From contig CABXVZ010000009.1 in assembly GCA_902515765.1 (NCBI GenBank), positions 1 through 39,915 of the forward strand: a stretch of DNA of 39,915 nucleotides, in the 5' to 3' direction. This DNA comes from an uncultured Alphaproteobacteria bacterium (GTDB taxonomy: Bacteria > Pseudomonadota > Alphaproteobacteria > HIMB59). Shown piece by piece: positions 22,720 through 32,158 of the stretch. The position numbers and the translations under genes were made by a program. The first letter of the stretch is position 1. Every line of letters starts with the position of its first letter. The notes below the pieces were generated by a model, which searched no databases, was not told where the DNA came from, and saw only the letters and a program-made list of their open reading frames with translations.

Positions 22720-23349
22720 ATGCTTATTGTGCCTGCGATGGATTTAGCAACTTTTTTCTCTCTTGCTTTAGCGGCTTTTATTTTTGGCATTTCACCAGGA
22801 CCTGGAACACTAGCAGCACTATCAGTTTCTACAACTCAAGGGCTTCGATCAGGTTTGGTATTAAGTGCGGGGGAAGGAGTTGGTGATATTATTTATCTTT
22901 CTATGGCTATATTATCTTTGGGATATCTTTCACAATATTTAGAACCCGTTATGAATTTAGTGAGATGGGTTGGTGCTGGATACCTGATTTATTTGGGAAT
23001 ATCTCAATTCCGATTAAAGTCTTTAGATTTTAATAGGAAGTCAAATCAAACAAAAAATTTAATTAAGCAATTTTTTATTGGATTTCTAATCGGTGGAACC
23101 AATCCAAAAGTTATTCTTTTTTATTTGTCTGTTATTCCATTATTTTTAGATCTAACCAATATTAATCTCATAACAGGGTTTCAAATAATTATTACTGTTT
23201 ACGTAAGTGTTTTTGCTTCTTTAGTGGTGGTTTGTACTGCAGGAAATCAAATCAAATCTTGGGTATCACACCCTTCTTCGGCTCAAAAACTAAATAAGTT
23301 TACCGGCATAATAATGATAATAGTTGGATTACTGTTGGCAGTCTCATAA
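22720..23349 (+). CDS. LysE family (RhtB-type) amino-acid exporter
   Basis: About 209 residues with six hydrophobic segments. The N-terminal FGISPGPGTLAALSVSTTQGLRSGLVLSAG has the ISPGP signature of the RhtB/LysE group, and a second block GFLIGGTNPKVILFYLSVIP carries the family's NPK motif. It exports amino acids or related compounds; the specific substrate is not readable. Start codon choice: TTG at 22696 would add eight residues; I use ATG 22720, while ATG 22738 (MDLATFFSLALAAF) is also credible. It diverges from the M19 dipeptidase gene. Confidence 0.85.
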   Translation: MLIVPAMDLATFFSLALAAFIFGISPGPGTLAALSVSTTQGLRSGLVLSAGEGVGDIIYLSMAILSLGYLSQYLEPVMNLVRWVGAGYLIYLGISQFRLKSLDFNRKSNQTKNLIKQFFIGFLIGGTNPKVILFYLSVIPLFLDLTNINLITGFQIIITVYVSVFASLVVVCTAGNQIKSWVSHPSSAQKLNKFTGIIMIIVGLLLAVS

Positions 23350-23430
23350 CGTAACATTAGCTGTCTTATTTTAGCAAAAGTAAATTCCTAATTAAGTAAT
23401 ATAAATTTATTCATGAAAGGAAAAATAAAC

Positions 23431-23613
23431 ATGAATAAAATTTACGGATTTACAGGAAAATCATTAAACTTTTGGCTTGGTCTTTTTAGCTTTGCTAAAG
23501 AGGATGGAATTGAAAACTTTTGTAAAGTAGAATATGGAAATGATTGGAAATGGGCTTATACTCATTATCAAAAAAATAAATCATTCCCATCAGTACTGAA
23601 GCAGGCTGCTTAA
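23431..23613 (+). CDS. Small protein of unknown function, coupled to DUF3563
   Basis: A 60-residue protein starting MNKIYGFTGKSLNFWLGLFS, with SFAKEDGIENFCKVEYGNDWKWAYTHYQ after it, rich in aromatic residues. I chose ATG 23431, which has a good AAGGA motif 8-12 nt upstream (at about 23417-23421); the ATG at 23413 lies upstream of this motif. The stop TAA overlaps the next start as TAATG, so the two tiny genes are translationally coupled. Family unknown to me. It lies in a short gap flanked by LysE-type genes. Confidence 0.6.
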   Translation: MNKIYGFTGKSLNFWLGLFSFAKEDGIENFCKVEYGNDWKWAYTHYQKNKSFPSVLKQAA

Positions 23614-23777
23614 TGGGTGACTTATTTAAAACATTAAAAGAAGTTATCAAACTTAGCAAAATCAACTCAAATTCAATACAAAAAAGAGATGAGCAATACT
23701 TAGCTCAGTCAAATGACTTATTTGATTTAGAGCGAAGACAAAAGGAAATAGACTCTCGTTTTACTAGAAAATTATAA
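23613..23777 (+). CDS. DUF3563 family small protein
   Basis: A 54-residue reading frame beginning at the TAATG overlap with the preceding small gene: MGDLFKTLKEVIKLSKINSN, then KRDEQYLAQSNDLFDLERRQ and KEIDSRFTRKL. The segment YLAQSNDLFDLERRQKEID fits the DUF3563 pattern (YL..s.DL.DLE.R.r.ld), which occurs in small proteobacterial proteins of unknown function. It is helical, amphipathic and soluble. It is followed at once by a hairpin terminator. I consider it a real gene because of family match, coupling and the terminator. Role unknown. Confidence 0.7.
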   Translation: MGDLFKTLKEVIKLSKINSNSIQKRDEQYLAQSNDLFDLERRQKEIDSRFTRKL

Positions 23778-23780
23778 AGT

Positions 23781-23796
23781 GCCCTTTCTTAAGGGC
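23781..23796. terminator. Short hairpin between convergent genes
   Basis: GCCCTT (23781-23786) pairs with AAGGGC (23791-23796) around a TCTT loop, just after the DUF3563 stop at 23777 and before the end of the convergent LysE-type gene at 23804. On the plus strand it is followed by CTTT only, so the U tract is short; it may serve both directions. Modest support. Confidence 0.5.
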
Positions 23797-23803
23797 CTTT
23801 AGC

Positions 23804-24430
23804 CTAATTTAAAAGCCAAATTTCTACAGCAACAAAAATAAAAAGCCCTGCAAAAATAAGATTAACTATATTTTTGGGTCTATTGAAGTAGTTAGAAAAT
23901 TTTTTAATTCCAAAAAAATGTCCGATTATGGAGTAATTCATTGCTGAAATAAAAAAAGACCCTGTGGCAAAAACTAATGCGATATTAAATGTCAAATTAT
24001 CACTGAATTTAATGGTTGCCAAAGCAGACCAGAAAGCAAATGCCTTAGGATTTGTGTAGGCAACTATTATGGCTTTTCTCATACTATAAAAAAAATTTTT
24101 TTCATTAGTAGATTTTATAATTTGATTTTCATTTGAAAAATATTGTTTTCCAATTTGATAGGCAAGATAGAGCATATAGAGACTAGCAAGAATTTTAAGT
24201 AATAGGAAACCCCATCCCATTAGATTAGAAATTAGAAAAGAAATACCTGTCGTTGATAACAAACACCATGTAAATGATCCAATAGCTGTTCCTGTGGCTG
24301 CTCCCCATATTTGATGTTTATTTCCCCCCATTCCTACGGATGCCACAAAAAAAGTATTGGGCCCAGGAAGAAAAACGGCAAAATAAAAGACTATCCATCC
24401 TGAGAGTAAGGCTGAAAATACTTCATACAT
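23804..24430 (-). CDS. LysE family translocator
   Basis: A 208-residue, six-helix membrane protein. The N-terminus contains FAVFLPGPNTFFVASVGMGG (about 17-36), with the PGPN motif of RhtB-type exporters, then GAATGTAIGSFTW; the second half has AIIVAYTNPKAFAFWSALATI, again with NPK. It likely exports an amino acid. It is downstream of the aapP gene (12-nt gap) on the same strand, so it may be expressed with the importer as a release valve; this is inference from position. Its end is separated from DUF3563 by a hairpin. Confidence 0.85.
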   Translation of the reverse strand: MYEVFSALLSGWIVFYFAVFLPGPNTFFVASVGMGGNKHQIWGAATGTAIGSFTWCLLSTTGISFLISNLMGWGFLLLKILASLYMLYLAYQIGKQYFSNENQIIKSTNEKNFFYSMRKAIIVAYTNPKAFAFWSALATIKFSDNLTFNIALVFATGSFFISAMNYSIIGHFFGIKKFSNYFNRPKNIVNLIFAGLFIFVAVEIWLLN

Positions 24431-24442
24431 ATAGAGGTTGTT

Positions 24443-25186
24443 CTAGTGGTTAAGAATTTGACTTAAGAAAAGTTTTGTACGATCACTCTTTGGATTGTTA
24501 AAGAAATCCTCTGGTTTGGCTTGCTCTACTATTCTTCCCTCATCCATAAAAATCATTTGATCAGCAACAGTTTTGGCAAATCCCATTTCATGAGTTACAA
24601 CTAACATGGTCATTCCTTCTTCGGCTAATTGAATCATCACATCTAAAACCTCTTTAATCATCTCTGGGTCAAGAGCCGATGTAGGTTCATCAAATAGCAT
24701 AATATCAGGATTCATGGCGAGTGATCTAGCAATTGCAACGCGTTGTTGTTGACCGCCTGATAACTGACCAGGGAATTTTTGTGCTTGTTCTGGAATTTTT
24801 ACTTTTTCTAAATATGCCATTGCCACTTCTTCAGCCTCTCCTTTTGGCATTTTTTTTACCCAAATAGGAGCTAAAGAAATATTATCTATTACTGATAGGT
24901 GTGGAAACAAATTAAATTGCTGAAAGACCATCCCCACATTTTTTCTTATTATATCAATGTTTTTAAGATCATTAGTAAGTTCTGTTCCATGGACAATAAT
25001 AGTTCCATTCTGATGAGCCTCTAAACGATTAATGCATCTAATCATAGTAGATTTTCCTGATCCGCTTGGTCCGCAGATAACAATCTTTTGACCTTTTTCA
25101 ACAATTAAATCTATGTCTTTTAAAACATGGAAGTCATCATACCATTTGTTGACTTTATCTAACTGAATAACTTGTTCTGTGCTCAT
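24443..25186 (-). CDS. aapP: General L-amino acid ABC transporter, ATP-binding protein
   Basis: A 247-residue ATPase. Walker A is GPSGSGKST (39-47), the Q-loop region [16 protein letters not shown], the ABC signature [16 protein letters not shown], Walker [14 protein letters not shown], and the switch VVTHEMGFA. It drives uptake of L-amino acids through AapQ and AapM. Its ATG overlaps the aapM stop by one base (25186). The gene order aapJ-aapQ-aapM-aapP on the minus strand is the standard alphaproteobacterial arrangement. Confidence 0.95.
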   Translation of the reverse strand: MSTEQVIQLDKVNKWYDDFHVLKDIDLIVEKGQKIVICGPSGSGKSTMIRCINRLEAHQNGTIIVHGTELTNDLKNIDIIRKNVGMVFQQFNLFPHLSVIDNISLAPIWVKKMPKGEAEEVAMAYLEKVKIPEQAQKFPGQLSGGQQQRVAIARSLAMNPDIMLFDEPTSALDPEMIKEVLDVMIQLAEEGMTMLVVTHEMGFAKTVADQMIFMDEGRIVEQAKPEDFFNNPKSDRTKLFLSQILNH

Positions 25187-26298
25187 TAACTATTATCTGT
25201 TTTTAATTTCTTTTCTAAATATAGACTATAGCGAGACATACCAAAGCAAAATAAAAAGAAAACCAATGAGATAAAAACATAAACTTCGTAATAAAGCTTT
25301 GTCCATGTCATATCCGCAAGAGCGGCTCTTCCTATTCCAAGCAAATCAAACAAACCGATAATTAAGACAAGGGAAGTATCTTTAAACAATCCAATACAAG
25401 TATTAACAATGGGTGGGATAGCTATTTTAAGCGCTTGAGGTAAAATAATTTTTCTTGTTGTTTGCCAATAGTTGAGTCCTAATGATTGGGCAGCCTCTAT
25501 TTGACCCTTTGGAATAGCTTGTAAACCTCCTCTTATTGCTTCAGCCATATAAGCTGATTGAAATAATGTTACTGCTACTAAGGCTCTTAGAAGGTTATCT
25601 GGATTTACTCCATCAGGTAAAAATAAAGGTAGCATAACATTTGCAGTAAATAATAATGTTATTAATGGAACGCCTCTTATAAATTCAATAAACACTACAC
25701 AAAGAGATTTAATTATTGGCATTTTTGATCTTCTTCCCAATGCAAGAATAATGCTTAATGGGAATGCTAACCCGATACCAGTTACTCCTAAGAAAAGAGT
25801 CACTAGCAAACCTCCCCACTTGTTAGTGCCTACTACACTCAAACCTGGCCCACCATAAAGCATGAAGTAAGCGATAAATGGGAATATAAAAGTAAAATAT
25901 ATAAAATATTTTCTAAAAGGTATTTTATCAAAAAGAATTCCAATTATAGCTAAGGGAAGAAGAGCATAAACAAAATTAACTCTCCATGCTTCCTCTATCG
26001 GATAAAGACCATACATGAATTGGTTCCATCTAGCATAAATTATGGCCCAACAAGCACCATACTCACCTGGCATTATATTTTTTGAACAATAAGTTCTATC
26101 TACAATAGCTTCACCATTAAAATTAACTCTAAAGTCTGCTGAAAAAACAGCCCAGTTTAAAAAAAAACTTCCAATTTCATATAAGAAAATCAGTGCTACA
26201 ATTGTTATTAATGAATTAGTCCATGAAGAAAATAAATTTTTAATAATCCAATTATAGTATTTGTTACGGGAAATATTTTGAATACCTAAAGATGTCAT
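25186..26298 (-). CDS. aapM: General L-amino acid ABC transporter permease
   Basis: A 370-residue permease of the polar amino-acid family, with the extended N-terminal part typical of AapM: a first transmembrane segment and a long periplasmic loop ([40 protein letters not shown]) before the core. The core carries [13 protein letters not shown] and [22 protein letters not shown], the EAA loop that contacts AapP. It pairs with AapQ in the inner membrane. Its start overlaps the aapQ stop by 4 nt and its stop overlaps aapP by one, indicating strong translational coupling. Confidence 0.95.
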   Translation of the reverse strand: MTSLGIQNISRNKYYNWIIKNLFSSWTNSLITIVALIFLYEIGSFFLNWAVFSADFRVNFNGEAIVDRTYCSKNIMPGEYGACWAIIYARWNQFMYGLYPIEEAWRVNFVYALLPLAIIGILFDKIPFRKYFIYFTFIFPFIAYFMLYGGPGLSVVGTNKWGGLLVTLFLGVTGIGLAFPLSIILALGRRSKMPIIKSLCVVFIEFIRGVPLITLLFTANVMLPLFLPDGVNPDNLLRALVAVTLFQSAYMAEAIRGGLQAIPKGQIEAAQSLGLNYWQTTRKIILPQALKIAIPPIVNTCIGLFKDTSLVLIIGLFDLLGIGRAALADMTWTKLYYEVYVFISLVFFLFCFGMSRYSLYLEKKLKTDNS

Positions 26299-27464
26299 GC
26301 GTTCCCCTTGAACTGGACTGACTTATTATAAATATTCATAAAAACTGATATTGTTAGACTAATTGTTAGATATGTTAACATTACCATTAACATAATCTCT
26401 ATCGCTCTGCCTGTTTGATTAAGGGATATACCTCCAAAACCATGAACTAAATCGGCATATCCAATAGCAATTCCGAGTGAAGAATTTTTAGTTAAATTTA
26501 AATATTGTGAAGTTAGAGGTGGAATAATAACACGAAGTGCTTGAGGGATAACAATTAATCTCATTACTAAATTTGACTTAAGTCCAAGAGCTTGAGAAGC
26601 TTCCCTTTGGCCTTTAGATACAGAAATAATTCCAGAACGAACTGTCTCTGAAATAAAAGCAGCTGTATAAATAGACAAACCTAAAAGCATACCAATAAAC
26701 TCAGGTTTAATTACCATTCCGCCTTTAAAGTTGAAGCCTTTTAAAACAGGTAATTCAAAGTCAAGTGGGCGACCCATTATGTAATAAACAAATATAGGAG
26801 TAAAAATTATAATAGCACTGTTAATTAAAAAAATAGGATATTGCTTTCCAGATACCTCTTGTTTTTTCTTTAAAGATTTTTTTAGAAAAAAAGTGAAAAC
26901 TATTGCTAGAACAAAACTCCAAGCAACAATGGAAAAACCATCTTTAAAAATCGGAGATGGAGAAAAAAGACCTCGATTAGATAAGAAAAAATTTTCAAAA
27001 ATAGGTATGGCCTGTTTGGTTTTAGGAAGATGAAGAAGAATACTATAGTAAAGAATTATTTGAAGAAGCACTGGAACATTTCTTGTGAACTCTACATAAA
27101 CGTATGCGATATTTCTAAAAAGCCAATTTGTTGATAGTCTGATTATTCCAACTAGGAAACCTAAAATTGTTGCCAAAAAACATCCACATATTGCTATCAA
27201 CAAAGTATTTAATAATCCTACAAAGTAAGCTCTTAAATGGGTGTCTTCACTTGTAAAAGGAATTAATCTTATACTTATGTCGTATCCAGCAGACATGTTG
27301 AGAAAATCAAAACCAGAGCTAATACCTCTTTTTTCTAAGTTATATGCAGTCTGCTGAACAATAAGATAAATGAATACAGCAAATAGACCAATAACGAGTG
27401 TTTGGACAAGAAGAGATCTGGACTTCTCATCGAAAATAATTTTCCTGATTAAGCTAGTCTGCAT
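26295..27464 (-). CDS. aapQ: General L-amino acid ABC transporter permease
   Basis: A 389-residue permease paired with AapM. Diagnostic segments are QQTAYNLEKRGISSGFDFL (about 42-60), EFTRNVPVLLQIILYYSILL (about 125-144) and the EAA loop SGIISVSKGQREASQALGLK, with QYLNLTKNSSLGIAIGYADL near the end, as in AapQ. It spans the inner membrane several times. It is preceded by a 66-nt gap holding a perfect palindrome that separates it from aapJ, so its expression is probably lower than that of the binding protein. No strong Shine-Dalgarno is seen upstream. Confidence 0.95.
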   Translation of the reverse strand: MQTSLIRKIIFDEKSRSLLVQTLVIGLFAVFIYLIVQQTAYNLEKRGISSGFDFLNMSAGYDISIRLIPFTSEDTHLRAYFVGLLNTLLIAICGCFLATILGFLVGIIRLSTNWLFRNIAYVYVEFTRNVPVLLQIILYYSILLHLPKTKQAIPIFENFFLSNRGLFSPSPIFKDGFSIVAWSFVLAIVFTFFLKKSLKKKQEVSGKQYPIFLINSAIIIFTPIFVYYIMGRPLDFELPVLKGFNFKGGMVIKPEFIGMLLGLSIYTAAFISETVRSGIISVSKGQREASQALGLKSNLVMRLIVIPQALRVIIPPLTSQYLNLTKNSSLGIAIGYADLVHGFGGISLNQTGRAIEIMLMVMLTYLTISLTISVFMNIYNKSVQFKGNA

Positions 27465-27495
27465 AAGAGTTTAAATTTGTTTTTTTAAAAGTTTT

Positions 27496-27523
27496 AAGGG
27501 TATGGGTTTAAACCCATACCCTT
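27496..27523. repeat. Perfect 28-bp palindrome between aapJ and aapQ
   Basis: AAGGGTATGGGTTT is followed directly by its reverse complement AAACCCATACCCTT. In RNA from the minus strand it folds into a hairpin of about 12 bp with a small A/T loop, 7 nt after the aapJ stop. It is not followed by a proper U tract on the minus strand, so it looks more like an mRNA-stabilising or attenuating element that keeps aapJ transcripts abundant than a full terminator. Function inferred from position. Confidence 0.65.
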
Positions 27524-27530
27524 GATATTT

Positions 27531-28556
27531 CTATCTAAATGGAGGTGCGTATAAAATACCACCATCTTTGTATAATGCGTTTAAGCCTCTTTGAATGTTA
27601 ATTGGTGTATTTGGACCAATATGCTTTTCAAAGCTTTCTGAGTAGTTACCAACCTGACTTAGGATGTTAGCTGCCCAATCATCTGAAAGACCTAGCATTG
27701 CACCATAACCTGGCTCAGCACCTAGAAGTCTTAACACTTCTGGATTATTTGAAGTCATCATAGCATCAACATTACCTGAGTTGATTCCTAATTCTTCACC
27801 AATAATCATAGCATTTAGAGACCATCTTACGATATCACCCCACTCACTATCACCGTGACGAACAGATGGGCCTAAGGGCTCTTTAGAAATGATTTCTGGT
27901 AAAACCATATGAGCAGATGGATCTGGATAGCCAGCTCTACTTGCATATAAACCTGAAGCATCAGTTGTGTATATATCACATCTACCAGCTAGGTAAGCTG
28001 CATCAGCTTCAGAGTTTGTTTCAACAGGTACTGACTCGTATGACATTCCATTAGCTTTAAAGTAATCAGCTAAATTCATTTCAGTAGTTGTACCAACTTG
28101 GATACAAACAGAAGCTCCATCTAATTCTGATGCACTTGAAACTCCAAGATCTTTATTTACCATGAAACCTTGACCATCATAATAATTAACACCAACAAAT
28201 TCTAAACCAAGATCAACGTCTCTTGATAAAGTCCAAGTTGTATTTCTTGAAAGCATATCAACTTCGCCTGATTGAAGAACAGTAAAACGTACTTTTGATG
28301 TTAATGGGATATATTCTACTTTTGAAGCATCACCGAAAACAGCAGCTGCTACAGCTCTACATACATCAACATCAATTCCTTCCCAAACACCAGCGTCATT
28401 AGGAGCACCAAAGCCCGCTAAACCTGTGTTGGAACCACACATTAGTTTTCCTCTTTCTTTAACAACGTCTAAAGTGCTTCCGTGGCTACCAGCAATTGCT
28501 GAAGAAACACCTAGTGTTAAAAGAAGAGATATAAATAAAGACTTTATTTTTGTCAT
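27531..28556 (-). CDS. aapJ: General L-amino acid ABC transporter, periplasmic binding protein
   Basis: A 341-residue binding protein. The chosen ATG at 28556 lies 5 nt after a strong AAGGAGG, and gives a normal signal peptide (MTKIKSLFISLLLTLGVSSA, cleavage near AIA-GS); a farther ATG at 28652 would add an unlikely 32-residue leader. The mature part reads TLDVVKERGKLMCGSNTGLA, FGAPNDAGVWEGIDVDVCRA, SRNTTWTLSRD and VGTTTEMNLADYF, diagnostic for AapJ. It captures L-amino acids for AapQMP. In this genome it has slightly higher G+C and clean codon use, in line with high expression. An upstream A/T-rich stretch with a possible TATACT at 28592-28587 could be the promoter. Confidence 0.95.
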   Translation of the reverse strand: MTKIKSLFISLLLTLGVSSAIAGSHGSTLDVVKERGKLMCGSNTGLAGFGAPNDAGVWEGIDVDVCRAVAAAVFGDASKVEYIPLTSKVRFTVLQSGEVDMLSRNTTWTLSRDVDLGLEFVGVNYYDGQGFMVNKDLGVSSASELDGASVCIQVGTTTEMNLADYFKANGMSYESVPVETNSEADAAYLAGRCDIYTTDASGLYASRAGYPDPSAHMVLPEIISKEPLGPSVRHGDSEWGDIVRWSLNAMIIGEELGINSGNVDAMMTSNNPEVLRLLGAEPGYGAMLGLSDDWAANILSQVGNYSESFEKHIGPNTPINIQRGLNALYKDGGILYAPPFR

Positions 28557-28680
28557 TATTTCCTCCTTATAATTATAAGCTGATGCAGTATAGACATATC
28601 TTTCGCGATACAAAACACTAAAAAAGCCATATAAATCATGACTTTTTGGCATACTTTTATATTATTTTTTAATTTATTGG

Positions 28681-29847
28681 CTAATCTTGACCAAACAGAT
28701 CTCTAGTAAAAATCTTATTTTGCACATCCTTGAGTTCAGAATGATTACGATTGCATATAATAAGGTCAGCTTCTTTTTTAAACTGGTTTAAATCTGTATA
28801 AATTTTTGAATTAAAAAAGGTATCTTCTTTAATATGAGGTTCGTAAATGATTACCTTAATACCTTTGGCTTTTACTCTTTTCATAATTCCTTGCACACTT
28901 GACTCACGAATATTGTCTGAGCCTTCCTTCATAACTAACTTATATACTCCTACTACCTTAGGATTGAGTTTAACTATTTGATCAGAAATAAAATCTTTTC
29001 TTGTGGTATTAGAGTCAATAATAGCTTCCATAATTTTTTGTGGAACATTATCAAAATTTTGAAGAAGTTGTTTTGTATCTTTGGGTAAACAGTAACCTCC
29101 GAAACCAAATGATGGATTATTATAATAGTCTCCTATTCTTGGATCTAAACTAATAGCATTTATTATCTCTTTAGCGTCAAGATCTTTGGATAGCGAGAAT
29201 GAGTCCAATTCATTAAAAAAAGAAACTCTTAACGCCAAGAAGGCATTAGCAAAAAGTTTTGAGGACTCTGCCTCAGTGGATTTTGTAAATAATATTTTAA
29301 CTGTTTTATCTTGAGTGCCTTCTAATAAAAGATTCGAAAATATTTTCGCTTTTTCAGAATGAGATCCAATAACAATTCTTGAAGGGAATAGACTATCCTG
29401 AAGGGCTACGCCCTCTCTTAAAAACTCTGGAACAAAAATAATCTCATTTAATTTATAATTTTTTTTTAGCTTTGAAGTAAAACCTACTGGTAAAGTAGAA
29501 CGAATTATTATTGTAGCTTTACTTCCAATTTTTTCTAAATTTTTAATAGAGGACTCGACTGAGGAAGTATCAAAATAATTACTTTCTGGGTCATAATTTG
29601 TAGGTGTGGCTATAATTACAAAATCAAAAATTTGATCTTCTGGAAATCTGCTTGTAGCTTTTATATTGAGATCTTTTTTAGATAAATATTCACTAACTTG
29701 TTTGTCTTTAATTGGAGATATTTTTTCATTAATTTTATTGACTCTATTTTCATCTAAATCAAAACAAACTACTTCATTTTTTAAAGCAAGAAGTACAGCA
29801 TTAGATGTTCCCACGTAACCCAGCCCTATAACTAATATTTTCAACAT
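28681..29847 (-). CDS. UDP-glucose 6-dehydrogenase-like nucleotide-sugar dehydrogenase
   Basis: A 388-residue NAD-dependent dehydrogenase resembling the short E. coli-type Ugd. The Rossmann motif is ILVIGLGYVGTSNA; IATPTNYDPESNYFDTSSVE, IIIRSTLPVGFT, FVPEFLREGVALQDSLFPSRIVIG and GFGGYCLPKDTKQLL (the catalytic Cys) follow in order. UDP-glucose would be oxidised to UDP-glucuronate for cell-surface glycans. The start is ATG 29847; a TTG at 29853 adds two residues. It lies apart from the polysaccharide cluster at 35-40 kb, separated by fhs, apaG and trkH, and diverges from fhs. Confidence 0.85.
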   Translation of the reverse strand: MLKILVIGLGYVGTSNAVLLALKNEVVCFDLDENRVNKINEKISPIKDKQVSEYLSKKDLNIKATSRFPEDQIFDFVIIATPTNYDPESNYFDTSSVESSIKNLEKIGSKATIIIRSTLPVGFTSKLKKNYKLNEIIFVPEFLREGVALQDSLFPSRIVIGSHSEKAKIFSNLLLEGTQDKTVKILFTKSTEAESSKLFANAFLALRVSFFNELDSFSLSKDLDAKEIINAISLDPRIGDYYNNPSFGFGGYCLPKDTKQLLQNFDNVPQKIMEAIIDSNTTRKDFISDQIVKLNPKVVGVYKLVMKEGSDNIRESSVQGIMKRVKAKGIKVIIYEPHIKEDTFFNSKIYTDLNQFKKEADLIICNRNHSELKDVQNKIFTRDLFGQD

Positions 29848-29943
29848 TAACAAGTTAGTCCATATAAATGAGGTAACAATAAGTTTTTTGTTATTAAATT
29901 ATGTATATATGCGACACATGTGCTAATAATAAATAGAGTAAAA

Positions 29944-29973
29944 TTGAAATTTTTCTTATAAATAGCTTATAAT
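29944..29973 (+). promoter_or_regulatory. Candidate sigma70-type promoter for fhs
   Basis: TTGAAA (29944-29949) and TATAAT (29968-29973), the exact -10 consensus, are separated by 18 nt in the divergent gap between ugd-like and fhs. Transcription from near 29980 would leave a leader of about 50 nt before the chosen TTG start of fhs at 30033. The match is the best promoter-like pair I see in the window. No riboswitch is evident. Confidence 0.5.
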
Positions 29974-30032
29974 TTATTAGACATGTTGGTATATTGTATG
30001 CCAGAAGTCATTGTGAAAGGATCATTAGTACA

Positions 30033-31703
30033 TTGTCAGACATAGATATAGCAAGAAAAGCCAAAAAAATTCATATTCGTGATGTAGCATCAAAAATAAA
30101 TATACCTGAGGAAAATTTGATTCCTTATGGTCATGATATCGCCAAAATTGACTTCGATTTTATTGAAAAAAATATGTCTAATCCTGATGGTAAGTTAATT
30201 CTTGTTACTGCTATTAGCCCTACCCCTGCCGGGGAAGGAAAGACTACCACTTCTGTTGGTCTAACTGATGGTCTTAATGCAATTGGAAAGAAATCTATTG
30301 TTTGTCTTAGAGAACCTAGCCTTGGTCCTAATTTTGGAATGAAAGGAGGAGCCGCGGGTGGAGGTTATGCTCAAGTTGTTCCTATGGAAGAAATTAATCT
30401 GCACTTCACAGGTGATTTTCATGCCATTACTACTGCTCATAATCTTCTTTCATCGCTTATTGATAACCATATCTATTGGGGCAATGAACTTGAGATTGAT
30501 CAAAGAAGAATTACTTGGGGTCGAGTAGTTGATTTAGGTGATCGTGCTCTTAGAAAAGTTAACGTCAACTTAGGAGGTGTCTCAAATGGTTTTCCAAGGG
30601 AAGATAAATTTGACATTACAGTAGCTAGTGAAATTATGGCAATTTTTTGTCTTGCAACTAGTGTTAAAGATTTACAAAAAAGAATTGGTGATATCATAGT
30701 CGCATATAAAAGGGATAAGTCTCCTATTTTTGCAAGGGATGTCAAAGCAGATGGCCCAATGACTGTATTATTAAAGAATGCTTTAATGCCAAATCTTGTT
30801 CAGACTTTAGAAAATAATCCAGCGATTATTCATGGTGGTCCTTTTGCTAATATAGCTCATGGCTGTAATACAGTAATTGCTACTCAGGCTGGTTTAAAAC
30901 TAGCTGATTATGTTGTTACTGAAGCGGGATTTGGAGCAGATCTTGGAGCTGAGAAATTCCTAGACATAAAATGTCGTAAAGCAGGTTTAAAACCTAATGC
31001 AGTTGTAATAGTGGCAACAGTAAGAGCTCTCAAATCGCATGGTGGAGTTGAAAAAGCTGATCTTAATAATGAGAATGTGGATGCAGTAGAAAAAGGTTTT
31101 GAAAATCTTCAACGTCATATTGAAAATATTCAATCCTTTGGTCTTCAAACAATAGTAGCTATTAATAGTTTTACTTTAGACACTGAAGCTGAAGGAAAAG
31201 TGATCAGCGAAGGATGTGAAAAATTAGGTGTGAAATCTGTTCTTTGTTCTCACTGGGCAAACGGAAGTGATGGCACTAAATCACTTGCTGAAGAGGTAGT
31301 TAAAGTAGCTGAGTCTAGTGATACTTCAAAGTTCACATTTACATATGAAGATGATGTTTCACTTGAAGATAAAATCAGAGCTGTCGCCCAAAAAATATAT
31401 CGTGCTGATGATATCGTTATAGATAAATCAATCAGCGATCAACTTAAAGGCTTTGAAGAAAGCGGTTATGGTAAACTTCCTATCTGTATTGCTAAAACTC
31501 AGTATAGCTTTTCAACAAATCCAACTTTAAGGGGAGCACCCACAGGTTTTACAGTACCTATAAGAGAAGTCAGGCTATCAGCTGGTGCGGGTTTTATTGT
31601 AGTAGTTACCGGTGCAATAATGACTATGCCTGGTCTACCAAGAGTTCCTAGCGCTAACTCTATCATGTTGGATGAAAATGGCTTGATACAAGGCTTGTTT
31701 TAA
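30033..31703 (+). CDS. fhs: Formate-tetrahydrofolate ligase
   Basis: A 556-residue ligase making 10-formyl-THF from formate, ATP and THF. The P-loop is [12 protein letters not shown] (about 64-75), followed by [50 protein letters not shown], and the C-terminal [15 protein letters not shown] choose TTG 30033 ([15 protein letters not shown]), which gives the usual family length and has an AAAGGA upstream; an upstream TTG at 29994 would add 13 residues with no family match. The enzyme feeds one-carbon units into purine and serine synthesis; in marine relatives it is a route to use formate. It is divergent from the ugd-like gene. Confidence 0.95.
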   Translation: MSDIDIARKAKKIHIRDVASKINIPEENLIPYGHDIAKIDFDFIEKNMSNPDGKLILVTAISPTPAGEGKTTTSVGLTDGLNAIGKKSIVCLREPSLGPNFGMKGGAAGGGYAQVVPMEEINLHFTGDFHAITTAHNLLSSLIDNHIYWGNELEIDQRRITWGRVVDLGDRALRKVNVNLGGVSNGFPREDKFDITVASEIMAIFCLATSVKDLQKRIGDIIVAYKRDKSPIFARDVKADGPMTVLLKNALMPNLVQTLENNPAIIHGGPFANIAHGCNTVIATQAGLKLADYVVTEAGFGADLGAEKFLDIKCRKAGLKPNAVVIVATVRALKSHGGVEKADLNNENVDAVEKGFENLQRHIENIQSFGLQTIVAINSFTLDTEAEGKVISEGCEKLGVKSVLCSHWANGSDGTKSLAEEVVKVAESSDTSKFTFTYEDDVSLEDKIRAVAQKIYRADDIVIDKSISDQLKGFEESGYGKLPICIAKTQYSFSTNPTLRGAPTGFTVPIREVRLSAGAGFIVVVTGAIMTMPGLPRVPSANSIMLDENGLIQGLF

Positions 31704-31752
31704 AAAATCAAAATTATTCTCTATATCTGTTTTATAAGGTATATTTAAAAGG

Positions 31753-32145
31753 ATGTATTCTAAAACCACAAAAGGTGTAACTGTTACCGTAACACCATAT
31801 TTTTTAGATGATCAATCTTCCCCACAAGAAGATCATTATGTTTGGGCCTATCAAGTGAATATTAAAAATTCTAGTAATACTAGTATGAGACTTAACCATA
31901 GAAATTGGGTTATTATTGACGCTAATGGCAAAATTATGAATGTTCAAGGAGAGGGTGTTGTTGGAGAGTTTCCAATTATACAACCTGGAGAAAGTTTTGA
32001 ATATACTAGCGGAACTCCTTTAAAAACAACAAACGGAATAATGCAAGGTTTTTATCTTATGTCTCAAAGCGATGGGGAACCATTAAAAATAGACATACCT
32101 GCTTTTTCATTGGATAGTCCCTACAATAAAAAAAAATATCATTAA
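31753..32145 (+). CDS. apaG: ApaG domain protein
   Basis: A 130-residue single-domain ApaG (DUF525). The conserved blocks are VTVTPYFLDDQSSP, YVWAYQVNIKNSS, LNHRNWVIIDANGKIMNVQGEGVVGEFPI, QPGESFEYTSGTPL and GFYLMSQSDGEPLKIDIPAFSLD. The fold is immunoglobulin-like; ApaG proteins are linked to cobalt/magnesium tolerance and to Ap4A metabolism, with the biochemical activity unresolved. It lies 49 nt behind fhs and 13 nt before trkH on the same strand. Confidence 0.92.
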   Translation: MYSKTTKGVTVTVTPYFLDDQSSPQEDHYVWAYQVNIKNSSNTSMRLNHRNWVIIDANGKIMNVQGEGVVGEFPIIQPGESFEYTSGTPLKTTNGIMQGFYLMSQSDGEPLKIDIPAFSLDSPYNKKKYH

Positions 32146-32158
32146 AGAAATTATTTAA

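Noticed and set aside
28557-28652. ATG at 28652 as the aapJ start
   Set aside because: It adds 32 residues without family match ahead of a normal signal peptide; the ATG at 28556 has a strong AAGGAGG.
29994-30032. TTG at 29994 as the fhs start
   Set aside because: The added 13 residues do not match the family; the TTG at 30033 gives the usual length and has AAAGGA upstream.
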